This document shows, one piece after another, positions 9,595 to 18,719 of a DNA stretch of 64,000 bases. The position numbers and the translations under genes were made by a program. Source of the DNA: Oligoflexia bacterium (lineage in GTDB: Bacteria > Bdellovibrionota > UBA1018). The notes beneath the pieces are model-generated. The model searched no databases and had not been told where the DNA came from. It worked only from the letters and a program-made list of their open reading frames with translations. Every line of letters begins with the position of its first letter. Position 1 is the first letter of the stretch. The DNA lies in assembly GCA_031292385.1 (NCBI GenBank), contig JARLHE010000004.1, forward strand, positions 1-64,000. Direction: 5' to 3'.

Positions 9595-10191
9595 TTACTT
9601 GCAAGACTTCGTGATCGTTCCCTTCAAGTTGATGGCGGCTTCCGACCAGGTCTTGGAAACGCCGTCAGCGCCCTTGTGGAGATCGTGGCAGCGCTCGTTC
9701 AGACTCGAGAGTGCCGATTTCGCGCCGAAATCCAAAACATCGATGTTTCCGGTCGCGCTGAAGAGCTTATCTTCCTTGACTTCGTAGTGCATCGGCACGT
9801 CCTTGGTCTTGCCGTTGAAATCAAGCGCCAGGATGAGAGAACGATCGTCTTCCGAAACGCTTTTGATTTTTCCGGAGATCGAATTTTTAAGTTTGCCGAA
9901 AAAAGCCTCGGTCAGGCTCGTATCCCGAACCGGATTGCCGCTGTCGATCGCCATTTTATCGACCGATACTTTCAGGCCTTTCATCAAATCAGCGAAGGTT
10001 TTGGCTTCGAGCTTGCCCTTAACCTCCACTTTTTTGAATGTGCCGTTCACCCCAGTTTTTTGGGTAGTCTTGAAGCCCGTCCAACCGACGGTCACGGTGT
10101 TTTTGTCCAACGCATAAGTGCAGCTCTGCTCCTGAGCGTAGGCCACGGAAGCAACCATCATCAGACCAGATACGAAAAATACGCTACGCAT
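9595..10191 (-). CDS. YceI-family periplasmic lipid-binding protein
   Basis: A 198-residue protein with a Sec signal peptide (first 19 residues, ending VAYA) and a YceI lipocalin-like beta-barrel: YALDKNTVTVGWTGFKT..KTGVNGTFKKVEVKG, then SGNPVRDTSLTEAFFG and ISGKIKSV. Family members bind polyisoprenoid or other lipids in the periplasm. Two conserved-looking Cys pairs (near the N-terminus and near the end) may form disulfides. Last gene of a four-gene reverse run; only two bases separate it from the PCuAC gene. The neighbours suggest an envelope stress or respiratory context, but nothing more specific. Confidence 0.9.
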   Translation of the reverse strand: MRSVFFVSGLMMVASVAYAQEQSCTYALDKNTVTVGWTGFKTTQKTGVNGTFKKVEVKGKLEAKTFADLMKGLKVSVDKMAIDSGNPVRDTSLTEAFFGKLKNSISGKIKSVSEDDRSLILALDFNGKTKDVPMHYEVKEDKLFSATGNIDVLDFGAKSALSSLNERCHDLHKGADGVSKTWSEAAINLKGTITKSCK

Positions 10192-10193
10192 TT

Positions 10194-10631
10194 TTATTCC
10201 TCCGCCTTAATTGGGGCTTTGATTTTCAACTGAGTCTTATCCGAGAACTTCAACGTAAGTTCGACCGACTTCGCTTTTCGAAAACTATCCTTCAAACCGA
10301 TCAACATCACGTGCAGGCCCATGGGGGCGAGCTTCACTTCGCCGTGGGCGGGGATTTCCAATGATTCGAGATGAACCATCTTCATCTGACCATCTTTGTG
10401 AATGTGATTGTGGATCTCGACTTTTTTCGCCACCGAAGAATTCCCGCCCACCAGGCTGATGGCTTGATCGGTCGGGTTTTTCAGGGTGAAATAGGCGGCG
10501 GTGTTATCGTCGGTCGCGGGCACCGCGGCGACATACGCCCCTTCCGCCTGAATTTTAGAGGCATTCGATGCCTGGCACCAGGCCGACGCCGGTATGAGAA
10601 ACAGAGAAACAATCATGATCCAATTTTTCAT
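10194..10631 (-). CDS. PCu(A)C copper chaperone
   Basis: A 145-residue secreted protein (signal peptide ending near SAWC/QA) of the PCu(A)C family, which delivers Cu(I) to the CuA site of cytochrome c oxidase. The metal-binding His/Met cluster is recognisable: VEIHNHIHKDGQMKMVHL followed by LAPMGLHVMLIGL. The start overlaps the Sco1 gene stop (ATGA at 10628-10631), the usual genomic partner of this chaperone. No oxidase subunit is in the window. Confidence 0.9.
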   Translation of the reverse strand: MKNWIMIVSLFLIPASAWCQASNASKIQAEGAYVAAVPATDDNTAAYFTLKNPTDQAISLVGGNSSVAKKVEIHNHIHKDGQMKMVHLESLEIPAHGEVKLAPMGLHVMLIGLKDSFRKAKSVELTLKFSDKTQLKIKAPIKAEE

Positions 10632-11224
10632 AGAATTGATTCGAGTCCTTTCTTGAGTTCTTCGTTTGATTCTTCCGTTGGAAGCAGGGCTGAAAACTTT
10701 CCTCTCTTGTCGATCAGAAAAAAGTCGGAGGGATGCTGAATGCTGTACCCCAGCGCCGAGGTCGGAACGTCCTCGATGACATAACCGGTTTTAAAGAGCG
10801 AAACGACGCGATCGATCTCTTCCTTGGAGCCGGTCAAACCGACCGCCTGGGCACCTTTGAAGAAGAACGAAACGTAATTTTGGGCCTTTTCCGGAGTGTC
10901 TTTTCGGTAATCCACGCTCACGAAAACGAGCTCTAAATTTTTCCTGACGGCTTCCGGCAGTTGCGCGACGACGCGGGAGAGCTTGCTCATCGAAAGCGGA
11001 CACACGTCGGGGCAAGACGTATAGCCGAAATAAAGCACCACGGGACGTCCCTTGAAATCATGGAGCGAAACCGGGCCGCGCGTGGAATGAAGCGTGAAAT
11101 CCCCGCCGATCGTCGGCGCCTGCGTCGATTGGCGCGCAAACCAGTACAATCCGCCCGCGAACAAAATGCCCGCACCGATCGAAAGCGGAAGAATCCAATT
11201 CTTGATTTTCAGTTCTTTTCGCAT
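10628..11224 (-). CDS. Sco1/SenC-type copper chaperone
   Basis: A 198-residue protein with one N-terminal membrane helix (about 10-28) and a thioredoxin-like Sco domain. The copper ligands are Cys71 and Cys75 in GYTSCPDVCPLSMSKL plus the later His in YSIQHPSDFFLI. Sco proteins help assemble the CuA centre of cytochrome c oxidase. A longer in-frame ORF reaches 11440, but the extra residues overlap the upstream glycosyltransferase. The ATG at 11224 starts directly before the membrane helix, inside the last 16 bases of that gene. Confidence 0.92.
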   Translation of the reverse strand: MRKELKIKNWILPLSIGAGILFAGGLYWFARQSTQAPTIGGDFTLHSTRGPVSLHDFKGRPVVLYFGYTSCPDVCPLSMSKLSRVVAQLPEAVRKNLELVFVSVDYRKDTPEKAQNYVSFFFKGAQAVGLTGSKEEIDRVVSLFKTGYVIEDVPTSALGYSIQHPSDFFLIDKRGKFSALLPTEESNEELKKGLESIL

Positions 11225-12615
11225 GCGTACAGGGTCCAGTTGTGGAGACGACTTAAAAGATGCCAGTCCGGCAAAGATCGCGTCAAAGTCAGGCAACGGG
11301 GCGCCATCGTCAAATCCAGTGGACTCGGCGATGCGTAAAAATACGAATTTTCCAGAGCCGGGCTCTCCAACGGTTTTAGCACAAGTCCGCTCGGCCGGTA
11401 AAAATACATCGGAATTCCCCCGATCGTATAGGGGTCCCACTCCGAAAAGCGAAGCTCATGCAGCGTTCCAGCCTCCACCAGGTCGTAAACCTTCGAATAA
11501 AATCGCAAGGTCGGCGCAGCGGGTAAAAACGTGAATGCCGCAAGCGCGACTCCATTCATTGCAATCACCGATCCGGTGAACAACCGTAAAAAAAGGTTCG
11601 GCCTGAGCTTGAGTTGCTGAATCGCGATCACCAAACAAAGCGGCGCGGCATGCGCCAGCGGAAAAAGAAATCGCGTCTCCTTATGCGCCAGCACCACGTG
11701 GACCAGGAAAAACGGCAAGTGCGTCCAAGTTAAGGGATGCCACGGGTTCAAAGCCCAGAACACCAACATTCCTGCAAGACAGATGAAGCCCAAAACAGGC
11801 CAAGTCTCGGTCCAGATTCGGCGAAAAAAATCCCACCAAGGCGAAGTATCCGTCACGGACGCGTAACCTTCGATCAGATTGAAATGAAAATAATTCCACG
11901 GCGCGAACGTCCAATGCCCGTAACCGAGGAAATCGAGATAGGTGCAAAAAGCGGTGGCCGCCAAAATTCCCGTAACGATTGCTGCAAGCTGACTCAGCCT
12001 CGCGCGTTTCACGAGCGCGAGCCAAAAAAAGCCGCCGGCCACCATGAACCCCACCTGGTAGCGGGCCTCGAACGCAAAGCCCCAAAGCAGGCCCACCGCC
12101 AAAAGCGGAGATAACCTCGAAGACGAATTCGCGAGCCAGCGCGCCCCCCAACACAACCCGATGATAAAAAGAGCGCCGGACAGATTCTCTGATGAATGCC
12201 GGGCATGGAACGCGGGGATATACCAAGTCAATGCGAGCGTGATCACGGCAATGCGCTGCCAACGGACTTTCTTGATCCAGATCGGGATGCAGGAAACCAG
12301 CGACACAACGCTCGCCCATCCGATCAACGCCGATACCAGGCGAATGGCCCCCGCCCAAACAAACGGGCTTGAAATGCCGAGCGCCATCAGTGCTCGCACA
12401 GGAATCCAATACAGAAACGGCTGAAACCAGGGTCTGACCGATCGAACGTACTCGATCGGAAGAGCCGCCCAAGGCGTGCGACCCAGGTAGGCGTTTAAAA
12501 ATTCGAGGACCTGGAAATGCTCATCCGAGTTCTGATAACCCGTGCTGAAGTACGCGGCCGCCAAATGCAGCGCCAAGGCGATCAGCAGCCATCGCGTAAT
12601 AAAGCCTTTGCTCAT
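11209..12615 (-). CDS. GT22 (Alg9/PIG-B-like) GT-C mannosyltransferase
   Basis: A 468-residue polytopic membrane protein. The first loop reads TGYQNSDEHFQVLEFLNAYLG, followed by VRSVRPWFQPFLYWIP and ARHSSENLSGALF, the pattern of the GT22 family that includes eukaryotic ALG9 and PIG-B mannosyltransferases. The DE pair is the expected catalytic motif. The C-terminal 100 residues or so form a soluble tail with GGIPMYFYRPSG. It starts the Sco1-PCuAC-YceI run, which overlaps it; that seems a physical rather than functional link. Confidence 0.75.
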   Translation of the reverse strand: MSKGFITRWLLIALALHLAAAYFSTGYQNSDEHFQVLEFLNAYLGRTPWAALPIEYVRSVRPWFQPFLYWIPVRALMALGISSPFVWAGAIRLVSALIGWASVVSLVSCIPIWIKKVRWQRIAVITLALTWYIPAFHARHSSENLSGALFIIGLCWGARWLANSSSRLSPLLAVGLLWGFAFEARYQVGFMVAGGFFWLALVKRARLSQLAAIVTGILAATAFCTYLDFLGYGHWTFAPWNYFHFNLIEGYASVTDTSPWWDFFRRIWTETWPVLGFICLAGMLVFWALNPWHPLTWTHLPFFLVHVVLAHKETRFLFPLAHAAPLCLVIAIQQLKLRPNLFLRLFTGSVIAMNGVALAAFTFLPAAPTLRFYSKVYDLVEAGTLHELRFSEWDPYTIGGIPMYFYRPSGLVLKPLESPALENSYFYASPSPLDLTMAPRCLTLTRSLPDWHLLSRLHNWTLYACEKN

Positions 12616-12658
12616 TCTATCCTTTTAGCCCGGAGCGCTCCGTGCGAAAAGGAACATA

Positions 12659-13816
12659 ATGAAGAGTCGAAATATTGTCTGGACCGTCGTATTTCTGCTT
12701 GCGCTCGCGGCCCTCCGATTGGTCCGCGCCGGCATCGCCGACAGCATGGATTTCAATGTCTACTGGAAGGCGGCCCAGCAATGGGCGGGTCACGGAGTTT
12801 CGCCCTATCTTTATGGCGCCGCCGATCGGGGCTTCGTCTTCAAATACCCGCCTTGGATCTTGCCGCTCTTTTTTCCCTTCGGGTGGATGAGCGAAACCGC
12901 CTCGCGCGCGGCCTGGGCGGGGGTCGAGCTTTTATGCCTCGGATATTCTGTCTGGAAGCTGATCCGCTTCGGCGTGGATCGACGGGTCGCGGCCGGCGTG
13001 GCCTTCGCTTTTTGGTGGATTTGGCTTGCCCATTTTTATGCCGGGCAATTCACGATCGTCCTTCTGGCGGTCGCGCTCTGGGCGATTCCGGTCGGCCGTC
13101 CCGCATCGGCGTTCAATTTGAGCGCGTTAGGGGTCATCTTTACGACCAAAGTTTTTTCGCTCATTTCCATGATCGGGCTTTTGCCCAAACTGCTTCGGCC
13201 CAAAACCATCGCCACCGGGGTACTGCTTGTCGCCGCGCTCAATTTCTGGGTCATGGCATGGTTTCGCCTTCACGGAAACGACATCGGAATCGTCGAGCTC
13301 TATCGCCAGTGGATGCAGGCCGCGGGCTCGGGCGGACAGGAGCTCGGCGACATCGTGGTCCGAGGCCAGATGAATCATGGTTTTACCGCCGGCATTCTTC
13401 GCGCCCTGGGGATCAGCGCGAAGGACACGCGATTTGACCCGTGGATTGCCCTGGGCTTAGGCGCCATATTTTCCGTGATTTGGTGGCGAGTCTGCCAGGT
13501 CAGGCGGCTTTCATTGATCGAAAGCTGGGTCGGATGGCTCGGCATCGGCCTCATCGTGCATCCGCTGGCTTGGCATCATTCGTTCGTGTTGGCTTACCCC
13601 GTTTGCGTCGTCGCGCTGGATCGGGCGATTGTCTCGAAAAACGGAAAAATCATCGCGCTCGCCGCGCTCGGAATCTGCTGCATCGGAATTTTCATCCCGA
13701 ACGTCATCGGCCCCGATCTCGTCAAACCGCTCGAGCTGGTTTCGGTAAAATCCTGGGGAGTCTGCTTTTCAGCGGCTGCATTGGCTTGGACTAAGAAAAC
13801 CCCGGCGGCGGGATAA
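12659..13816 (+). CDS. GT87 (DUF2029) GT-C glycosyltransferase
   Basis: A 385-residue polytopic membrane protein of the DUF2029/GT87 family, polyprenyl-phosphate-mannose-dependent transferases best known from actinobacterial lipomannan synthesis. Characteristic motifs are MDFNVYWKAAQQW, the following FKYPPWILPLFFPFGW, and FYAGQFTIVLLAVALWA. The later MNHGFTAGILRALG loop also fits. ATG 12659 is preceded by AAAAGGAAC. It diverges from the GT22 gene by only 43 bases, so the two may share a promoter region. Substrate unknown. Confidence 0.75.
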   Translation: MKSRNIVWTVVFLLALAALRLVRAGIADSMDFNVYWKAAQQWAGHGVSPYLYGAADRGFVFKYPPWILPLFFPFGWMSETASRAAWAGVELLCLGYSVWKLIRFGVDRRVAAGVAFAFWWIWLAHFYAGQFTIVLLAVALWAIPVGRPASAFNLSALGVIFTTKVFSLISMIGLLPKLLRPKTIATGVLLVAALNFWVMAWFRLHGNDIGIVELYRQWMQAAGSGGQELGDIVVRGQMNHGFTAGILRALGISAKDTRFDPWIALGLGAIFSVIWWRVCQVRRLSLIESWVGWLGIGLIVHPLAWHHSFVLAYPVCVVALDRAIVSKNGKIIALAALGICCIGIFIPNVIGPDLVKPLELVSVKSWGVCFSAAALAWTKKTPAAG

Positions 13817-13914
13817 TATAATTTTTCAGCGAAGACCGCGCAAAGATCAGAAAATAAAAAATATTTTTACACTATATTACGCGACTCTTCGATGAATCAT
13901 GATATCGGTGTCCG

Positions 13915-14841
13915 ATGAATCTCGAAAATAAATCCAGCCGCGTCCTCATCCAAGAACTGAAAGCCGTCGCGACCCGAGAGCGCGAGCTCTTGATGCAGGT
14001 TTTACATTATTTGCGTGAAGTTGAGATCCGAAGCCTGCATTTATCAATGGGTTACCCTGATCTTTATGCGTTCGCCCAAAATGAATTGGGCTACTCATGC
14101 GGGGCGGCATACCGACGTATTTCCGCGATGCGCTTACTGAATAGCGTTCCGCAAGTCGCGGAAAAACTTCAAACGGGAGAGCTTCATCTCGAGAGCGCGA
14201 CGGCGGCGCAAAGCGCATTTCGTAAAGAGGACCGGCGGCGCAGAGATGCCGGAGAAGAAAAGCTCACCGTCCAAGAAAAAACAGAAATCATTCAAAGCAT
14301 GGTTGGAAAATCCACTCGCCAAGCCGAGCATATATTATTCGAAAAGTTGCCCGAGGTCGCGCCGCCCGCTGAAGAAAAGACATGTGCGCTAGCCGATCAA
14401 AAAACTTTGATTCAGTTTGTTGCAAGCCCGGAGCTTATTGAAAAGCTCGAAGAACTCAAGAACTTGATGGCTCACCAAAACTACGATGGCGGAATGGATG
14501 TGCTCGTTGAAAGGCTTGCGGATATGGCGTTACGAAAATTGCGACCGAAAGAGTCAAAGAAGGCTGCACCCTTAAAATCCCCGGCGCCGGGGGTACAAAC
14601 ACAATCCCAAGATCGAACTCGTTACATTCCGGTCGCCGTGAAAAACACGGTACGGCTACGTGACGGAAGCCAATGCACGTATCGAGACCCCGACTCAGGC
14701 CGAATATGTGGGAGCAAGTATGGGCTTCAATTCGACCACATCCAAGCCTTTAGCCAAAACGGTCCAAATACGGCCGAAAATTTGACATTAAGATGCGGCC
14801 CGCATAATCGATGGCGAGCGGAAGTCGAGAATCTGAATTAA
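13915..14841 (+). CDS. HNH endonuclease-motif protein, copy 2
   Basis: A 308-residue paralogue of the HNH protein at 2164-3018. The helical N-terminal region contains LYAFAQNELGYSCGAAYRRI and LQTGELHLESATAAQ, then a charged linker. The C-terminal module has CTYRDPDSGRICG, LQFDHIQAFSQNGPNTAENL and RCGPHN. Its upstream 95 bases are AT-rich, with a plausible -10-like TATATT (13873-13878), and the gene uses less GC than its neighbours. The stop overlaps the convergent hypothetical gene by 4 bases (TTAA). Possible selfish or regulatory nuclease; biochemical role unknown. Confidence 0.78.
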   Translation: MNLENKSSRVLIQELKAVATRERELLMQVLHYLREVEIRSLHLSMGYPDLYAFAQNELGYSCGAAYRRISAMRLLNSVPQVAEKLQTGELHLESATAAQSAFRKEDRRRRDAGEEKLTVQEKTEIIQSMVGKSTRQAEHILFEKLPEVAPPAEEKTCALADQKTLIQFVASPELIEKLEELKNLMAHQNYDGGMDVLVERLADMALRKLRPKESKKAAPLKSPAPGVQTQSQDRTRYIPVAVKNTVRLRDGSQCTYRDPDSGRICGSKYGLQFDHIQAFSQNGPNTAENLTLRCGPHNRWRAEVENLN

Positions 14842-15152
14842 TCGCCGTTCTGCACGTTCGGGCTTGGCGAAGGCCGAGGCTTTCGAGGCGCTACTGCGGG
14901 ACGGGGCTTAGAAAGATTGAATTGAATCCCCATACCCATCGCGGGAGTATTGCCGCCATTACGATCGTTCGAGGCGCCCGTGTCGGCACCGGGCGCGACA
15001 GGCTTCACCCCGACAACATGAGAACGATCGGGCTGCGTAGGATTGACCTCGGTATTCACATCGGCTTTGCTTTGAGGCGCCGAGCCTTGGTCATCGGCGA
15101 AAGCCATCAGACTTGAACCAGAAAGCAGCAATAAAAGAGCGAAGAATCTCAT
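14838..15152 (-). CDS. Small secreted protein, function unknown
   Basis: A 104-residue product starting at ATG 15152, which overlaps the fmt stop (ATGA). Signal peptide MRFFALLLLLSGSSLMAFA, then a low-complexity Pro/Asn/Ser-rich tail with PRPAVAPRKPRPSPSP. No domain recognised. The tight coupling to fmt supports it being translated. An in-frame upstream extension to 15260 lies in the fmt gene and is not used. Confidence 0.5.
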   Translation of the reverse strand: MRFFALLLLLSGSSLMAFADDQGSAPQSKADVNTEVNPTQPDRSHVVGVKPVAPGADTGASNDRNGGNTPAMGMGIQFNLSKPRPAVAPRKPRPSPSPNVQNGD

Positions 15153-16126
15153 TCGACGATTATCGCAGAGGGCGGTACGGTTTGGAAGGGCAGGGAGCTG
15201 CCTTTCCCTTTTAAGCCATTCAGAAAACCGGCGGCGTCGACTTCGCGTTTGCCATCCCATTGCAGGCGCTTGAGCTCAAGCGAACCATCGGCTACGCCAA
15301 GCAGCAGCATTCCCGAGCGCTCGAAAAGACAACCGACTGACCCTTTCAGCCCTGGATGGGGCACCACTGATTTCACTTTCAAGCGGACGGGCGCCGAATC
15401 ACGCTCGACCACCCAAACGGATGTTCCCGGCCAAGGATTGAGCGCTCGAACTCGTCGAGCCAGAACGTCCACATTTTGACCCGGATCGAGCCACTCCATT
15501 TCCCTGGAAAGCTTGGTGGCGTAGTTGACCCCTTCGACGGGCTGCGGCGTGCCCCGAAGCTCTCCGCTTTCGAGCCCGGCCAGGGTCGGCAAAATCAACT
15601 CCGCGCCCATTCGCGCCAATCGGTCGTGAAGCTCGCTCACCGTTTCGTTCGGACCGATCGGTGTGCGCGCTTGCAGCAAAATATCCCCGGCATCGAGCTC
15701 TTCGACGAGCTTCATCGTCGTCACGCCCGATTCAGCGTCACCGGCGAGCATCGCCCAATGAATGGGCGCGGCCCCCCGCCAGCGCGGCAGAAGGGAGGAA
15801 TGGATGTTCACACAACCCAGACGAGGCAACTCGAGCCAGTTTTTCCTTAAAATTTTTCCGTATGCGACCACGACGATCACATCGGGCTTGAGCGCCGAAA
15901 TTCGGGCCAACTCCTCAGGAGGAGAAAGCTTTTCAGGCGTATGCACGGGGAGACCAAGCTCAAGCGCCCGTTTTTTCACCGGCGAAGGCCGCATTTCAAG
16001 GCCGCGCCCCACCGGCTTATCTGGCTGCGAATACACGAGTTCGATTTTATGCCCGGAAGCCTGGATCGCCTCCAAGGCCGGGACCGCGAACTCGGGCGTA
16101 CCCATGAAAACCACTCGAAGCGACAT
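15149..16126 (-). CDS. fmt: Methionyl-tRNA formyltransferase
   Basis: A 325-residue enzyme that formylates initiator Met-tRNA. N-terminal formyl-transferase domain with MGTPEFAVPALEAI, the catalytic-site PDVIVVVAYGKIL and the signature CVNIHSSLLPRWRGAAPIHW (Asn-His-Ser with the following Asp in LDAGDILLQ). The C-terminal OB-like domain contains ALNPWPGTSVW. It lies directly downstream of def, its natural partner, with a 5-base gap. Confidence 0.96.
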   Translation of the reverse strand: MSLRVVFMGTPEFAVPALEAIQASGHKIELVYSQPDKPVGRGLEMRPSPVKKRALELGLPVHTPEKLSPPEELARISALKPDVIVVVAYGKILRKNWLELPRLGCVNIHSSLLPRWRGAAPIHWAMLAGDAESGVTTMKLVEELDAGDILLQARTPIGPNETVSELHDRLARMGAELILPTLAGLESGELRGTPQPVEGVNYATKLSREMEWLDPGQNVDVLARRVRALNPWPGTSVWVVERDSAPVRLKVKSVVPHPGLKGSVGCLFERSGMLLLGVADGSLELKRLQWDGKREVDAAGFLNGLKGKGSSLPFQTVPPSAIIVE

Positions 16127-16131
16127 GGCAG

Positions 16132-16779
16132 TTACATCTCTTTCGATTTCTTTTTCGGGCGCGCGGCCGAGGCCGAAGAATGAAGAAGGCTTTCCAAATC
16201 TTCATCTTCTTCGCGCTGCTGACGCTCCAGGCGAAGCCGTTTTTTAACTGTCTCTTTTTTGAGCGGGCTCAAACGATCGATGAAAAGCCGTCCTTCGAGG
16301 TGATCGAGCTCGTGCTGGATAGCTACCGCCAGCAGCCCGTCAGCCGAAAGCTCGCGGGTCACGCCGTCGATGTCTTGATAGCGGAGCTTGATTTTCTCCG
16401 ACCGCTTCACCTCGGCATTGAATTCAGGAACCGACAGGCAACCCTCGTTGAAAAGAATCGAGCCTTCGCGGTAGATGATCTCGGGATTAATCACGATCCG
16501 CGGCTTGCGATTGGTGATAATGCCGCCCGCGACGACTTCCGCTCCCGCCGGGGCTTCCTCGCCCTCGTCCAGCTCCTCGTACTCGTAATCGGTATCGAGA
16601 ACGATGATACGCTCCAGAATCCCCACCTGATTGGCCGCCAGGCCGATGCCGGGCGCCACATACATGGTTTCCAGCATGTCATCGGCCAGCTTGTACATCG
16701 TCTTTTCGACGCGAGCGACCGGAGCGGCCTTTTGCGCGAGGACTGTATCCGGAAAAGTGTAAATTTTGAGTTTTGCCAC
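16132..16779 (-). CDS. def: Peptide deformylase
   Basis: A 215-residue metal-dependent deformylase removing the formyl group from nascent proteins. The three motifs are present: GIGLAANQVG, EGCLSVPEF and QHELDHLEG (HExxH). The start is taken as GTG 16779, giving VAKLKIYTFPD; an in-frame ATG at 16950 would lie inside the upstream LptF/G gene. Between motifs 1 and 2 there is an acidic insertion (YEYEELDEGEEAPAGAE) not usual in short deformylases. The C-terminus adds a Lys/Arg/Glu-rich tail after the metal site. Confidence 0.93.
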   Translation of the reverse strand: MAKLKIYTFPDTVLAQKAAPVARVEKTMYKLADDMLETMYVAPGIGLAANQVGILERIIVLDTDYEYEELDEGEEAPAGAEVVAGGIITNRKPRIVINPEIIYREGSILFNEGCLSVPEFNAEVKRSEKIKLRYQDIDGVTRELSADGLLAVAIQHELDHLEGRLFIDRLSPLKKETVKKRLRLERQQREEDEDLESLLHSSASAARPKKKSKEM

Positions 16780-16796
16780 CTGCGTCTGCCTTACTA

Positions 16797-17873
16797 TTAT
16801 GCCCGCCTTCGGGCAATCAGGAACATTGCGAGCGCTCCAAAAACCATGCTCGGCAGCCAAGCGGCAAGCCAAGGCGGCACGGTTCCGTTCGTGCCGAGCG
16901 ACAGACCGATCGAAAAGAACAGCCAATAGAAAAACGTGATGGCCAGGCAAAGCCCGAAATCACGCGCCGCACCGCCCTCCCGGCGACCGCGCAGCGAAAA
17001 GGGAATCGCCAAAATACACATGATGATCGGGATGAAGCTCAAGCTGATTTTGGAGTGGAACTTCACCTCGTAGGACTTCGTATCCGCCCCGGCGTCGCGT
17101 ACCCGCTTGATGTAGCCGAAAAGCTCTTTCAGGCGGAGGCCATCCACCTCTTTTTCGATTTCCTGGAAGTCATGAGGCGTTTCGTTGATGACCAAGTTTT
17201 TGGTTTTGAACTTCTGGGTCCTCGGAAACGGATCCTCGCGCGAAAACACGCTCACCGTGCCGTCAGTCAGGTTCCAGCCCGCGGGGGTGAAGCTCGCCTT
17301 TTGCGCGTCGATAAATTGAACCAAGTTGAAGTTTTCATCGAAGGCGTAGATCGACATGCCCTGGATTGTCGCCCTCTTCGCGTCAAAAAGCTGCAAATTG
17401 TAAATCATGTTGCGCGAGCGGTACCAGATCTTGTCTTGCTTGATGTCGACGAAGAAATCGGGGCGCTTTTTCATCTCGCGCCAATAATAAGCTTCGTGTT
17501 TTTTGTACATGGGTGGGCAAATCCGGTCCTGCATCACCAGCACCAAACAGCAGATCATGAAAACGATCGATAAAATGATCGCCATGATGCGCGAAAGCCC
17601 GACCCCGATCGAATTACAGGCCACGAGCTCGTTCGTGCGCGTCAAACCCGAAAGGGTAAAGGTCGTCGCCAACAAAACGGAAGGCGGCATCATTTGGACG
17701 ATGATCTGCGGCAAATTCAGGAGGTTGTAAACCAGGACCTGGTCCCCGGGGAACTCATGCTCGAAAAGCTGCCCTAAAAGCGCCTGAAACAGGAACAGGC
17801 AGGACATCGACATGACGGATATCGCAAAGTTGCGGAGAAAGATGCCCGCAAGGTAGCGGTCCAAGATACGCAT
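16797..17873 (-). CDS. LptF/LptG-family LPS transport permease
   Basis: A 358-residue protein of the YjgP/YjgQ family: helices near the N-terminus (MRILDRYLAGIFLRNFAIS...), a periplasmic beta-jellyroll domain in the middle, and three helices at the end. LptF and LptG form the inner-membrane core of the exporter that extracts lipopolysaccharide toward the outer membrane. The single copy here could be either subunit. It starts the run LptF/G-def-fmt and is divergent from lepB with a 54-base spacer. Confidence 0.85.
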   Translation of the reverse strand: MRILDRYLAGIFLRNFAISVMSMSCLFLFQALLGQLFEHEFPGDQVLVYNLLNLPQIIVQMMPPSVLLATTFTLSGLTRTNELVACNSIGVGLSRIMAIILSIVFMICCLVLVMQDRICPPMYKKHEAYYWREMKKRPDFFVDIKQDKIWYRSRNMIYNLQLFDAKRATIQGMSIYAFDENFNLVQFIDAQKASFTPAGWNLTDGTVSVFSREDPFPRTQKFKTKNLVINETPHDFQEIEKEVDGLRLKELFGYIKRVRDAGADTKSYEVKFHSKISLSFIPIIMCILAIPFSLRGRREGGAARDFGLCLAITFFYWLFFSIGLSLGTNGTVPPWLAAWLPSMVFGALAMFLIARRRA

Positions 17874-17927
17874 ACTTCAAGTTTTACTCTACAACTCGGC
17901 TGGAAGACAGGGTATCGTGACATCATC

Positions 17928-18719
17928 ATGACCGAACAAGATAATTCTCAAGCCTCCAACCCCTCCGTTCGCACCCCCTCGACAAAACCGGTCTCCCGCG
18001 GCCGCTGGCTTTTTGAGAACGTTGCGTCGCTCGCTCTGGCGCTTCTGATCGTTTTTATGGTCCGCTCAAGCGTGGTTGAAGCTTTTAAAATCCCCTCGGG
18101 ATCCATGATCCCGACTCTCTTGATCGGCGATCACATTTTCGTCAATAAATTCGCGTACGGAATCAAGATCCCCTTTTCAGACGTGGTAACCGATCACCCC
18201 ATCTACCTCATCAAACGCGATGGTCCCAAGAGGGGCGATATCGTCGTATTTCTCTATCCCAAGGACGAAAGCTACTACTACATCAAGCGCGTGATCGGCA
18301 CGCCGGGCGACACGGTCGAACTAAAGAACAAGGTTCTCTACATCAACGGGCAAATGATGCCGCGCGAGCTGATCAACCCTCAGGAATCCGAGAAAATTCT
18401 CAAATCGCTCGACGACGCGAAATACAGCCCGAAGAGCATCGATATTTATAACGAAAAATTAGGCAGCGTCGACCACGATGTCATGAACGACCGAAACAAT
18501 TTCATGTCCGAGAACTTCCCGCCGACGGTCGTCCCGCCCGACAGCCTTTTCGTGATGGGCGATAACCGCGACTTCTCGAACGACAGCCGTTACTGGGGCT
18601 TCGTCCCGATGAAAAACGTGAAGGGCAAAGCCATGGTCATCTGGTTCTCGCTCTGGGTGAGCTTCCAGAACGGGCAATACGGATTCCGCCCTGACCGAAT
18701 CGGAACCATTCTGCATTAA
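17928..18719 (+). CDS. lepB: Signal peptidase I
   Basis: A 263-residue membrane serine protease that removes Sec/Tat signal peptides. One membrane helix (about 33-52) precedes the catalytic PSGSMIPTL (Ser59). The general base is Lys120 in YYYIKRVIGTPGD, and the late GDNRDFSNDSRYWG box closes the domain. Long Pro/Ser/Thr-rich N-terminal tail in the cytoplasm. The stop shares a TTAA with the stop of the convergent CFI-box gene. Confidence 0.95.
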   Translation: MTEQDNSQASNPSVRTPSTKPVSRGRWLFENVASLALALLIVFMVRSSVVEAFKIPSGSMIPTLLIGDHIFVNKFAYGIKIPFSDVVTDHPIYLIKRDGPKRGDIVVFLYPKDESYYYIKRVIGTPGDTVELKNKVLYINGQMMPRELINPQESEKILKSLDDAKYSPKSIDIYNEKLGSVDHDVMNDRNNFMSENFPPTVVPPDSLFVMGDNRDFSNDSRYWGFVPMKNVKGKAMVIWFSLWVSFQNGQYGFRPDRIGTILH

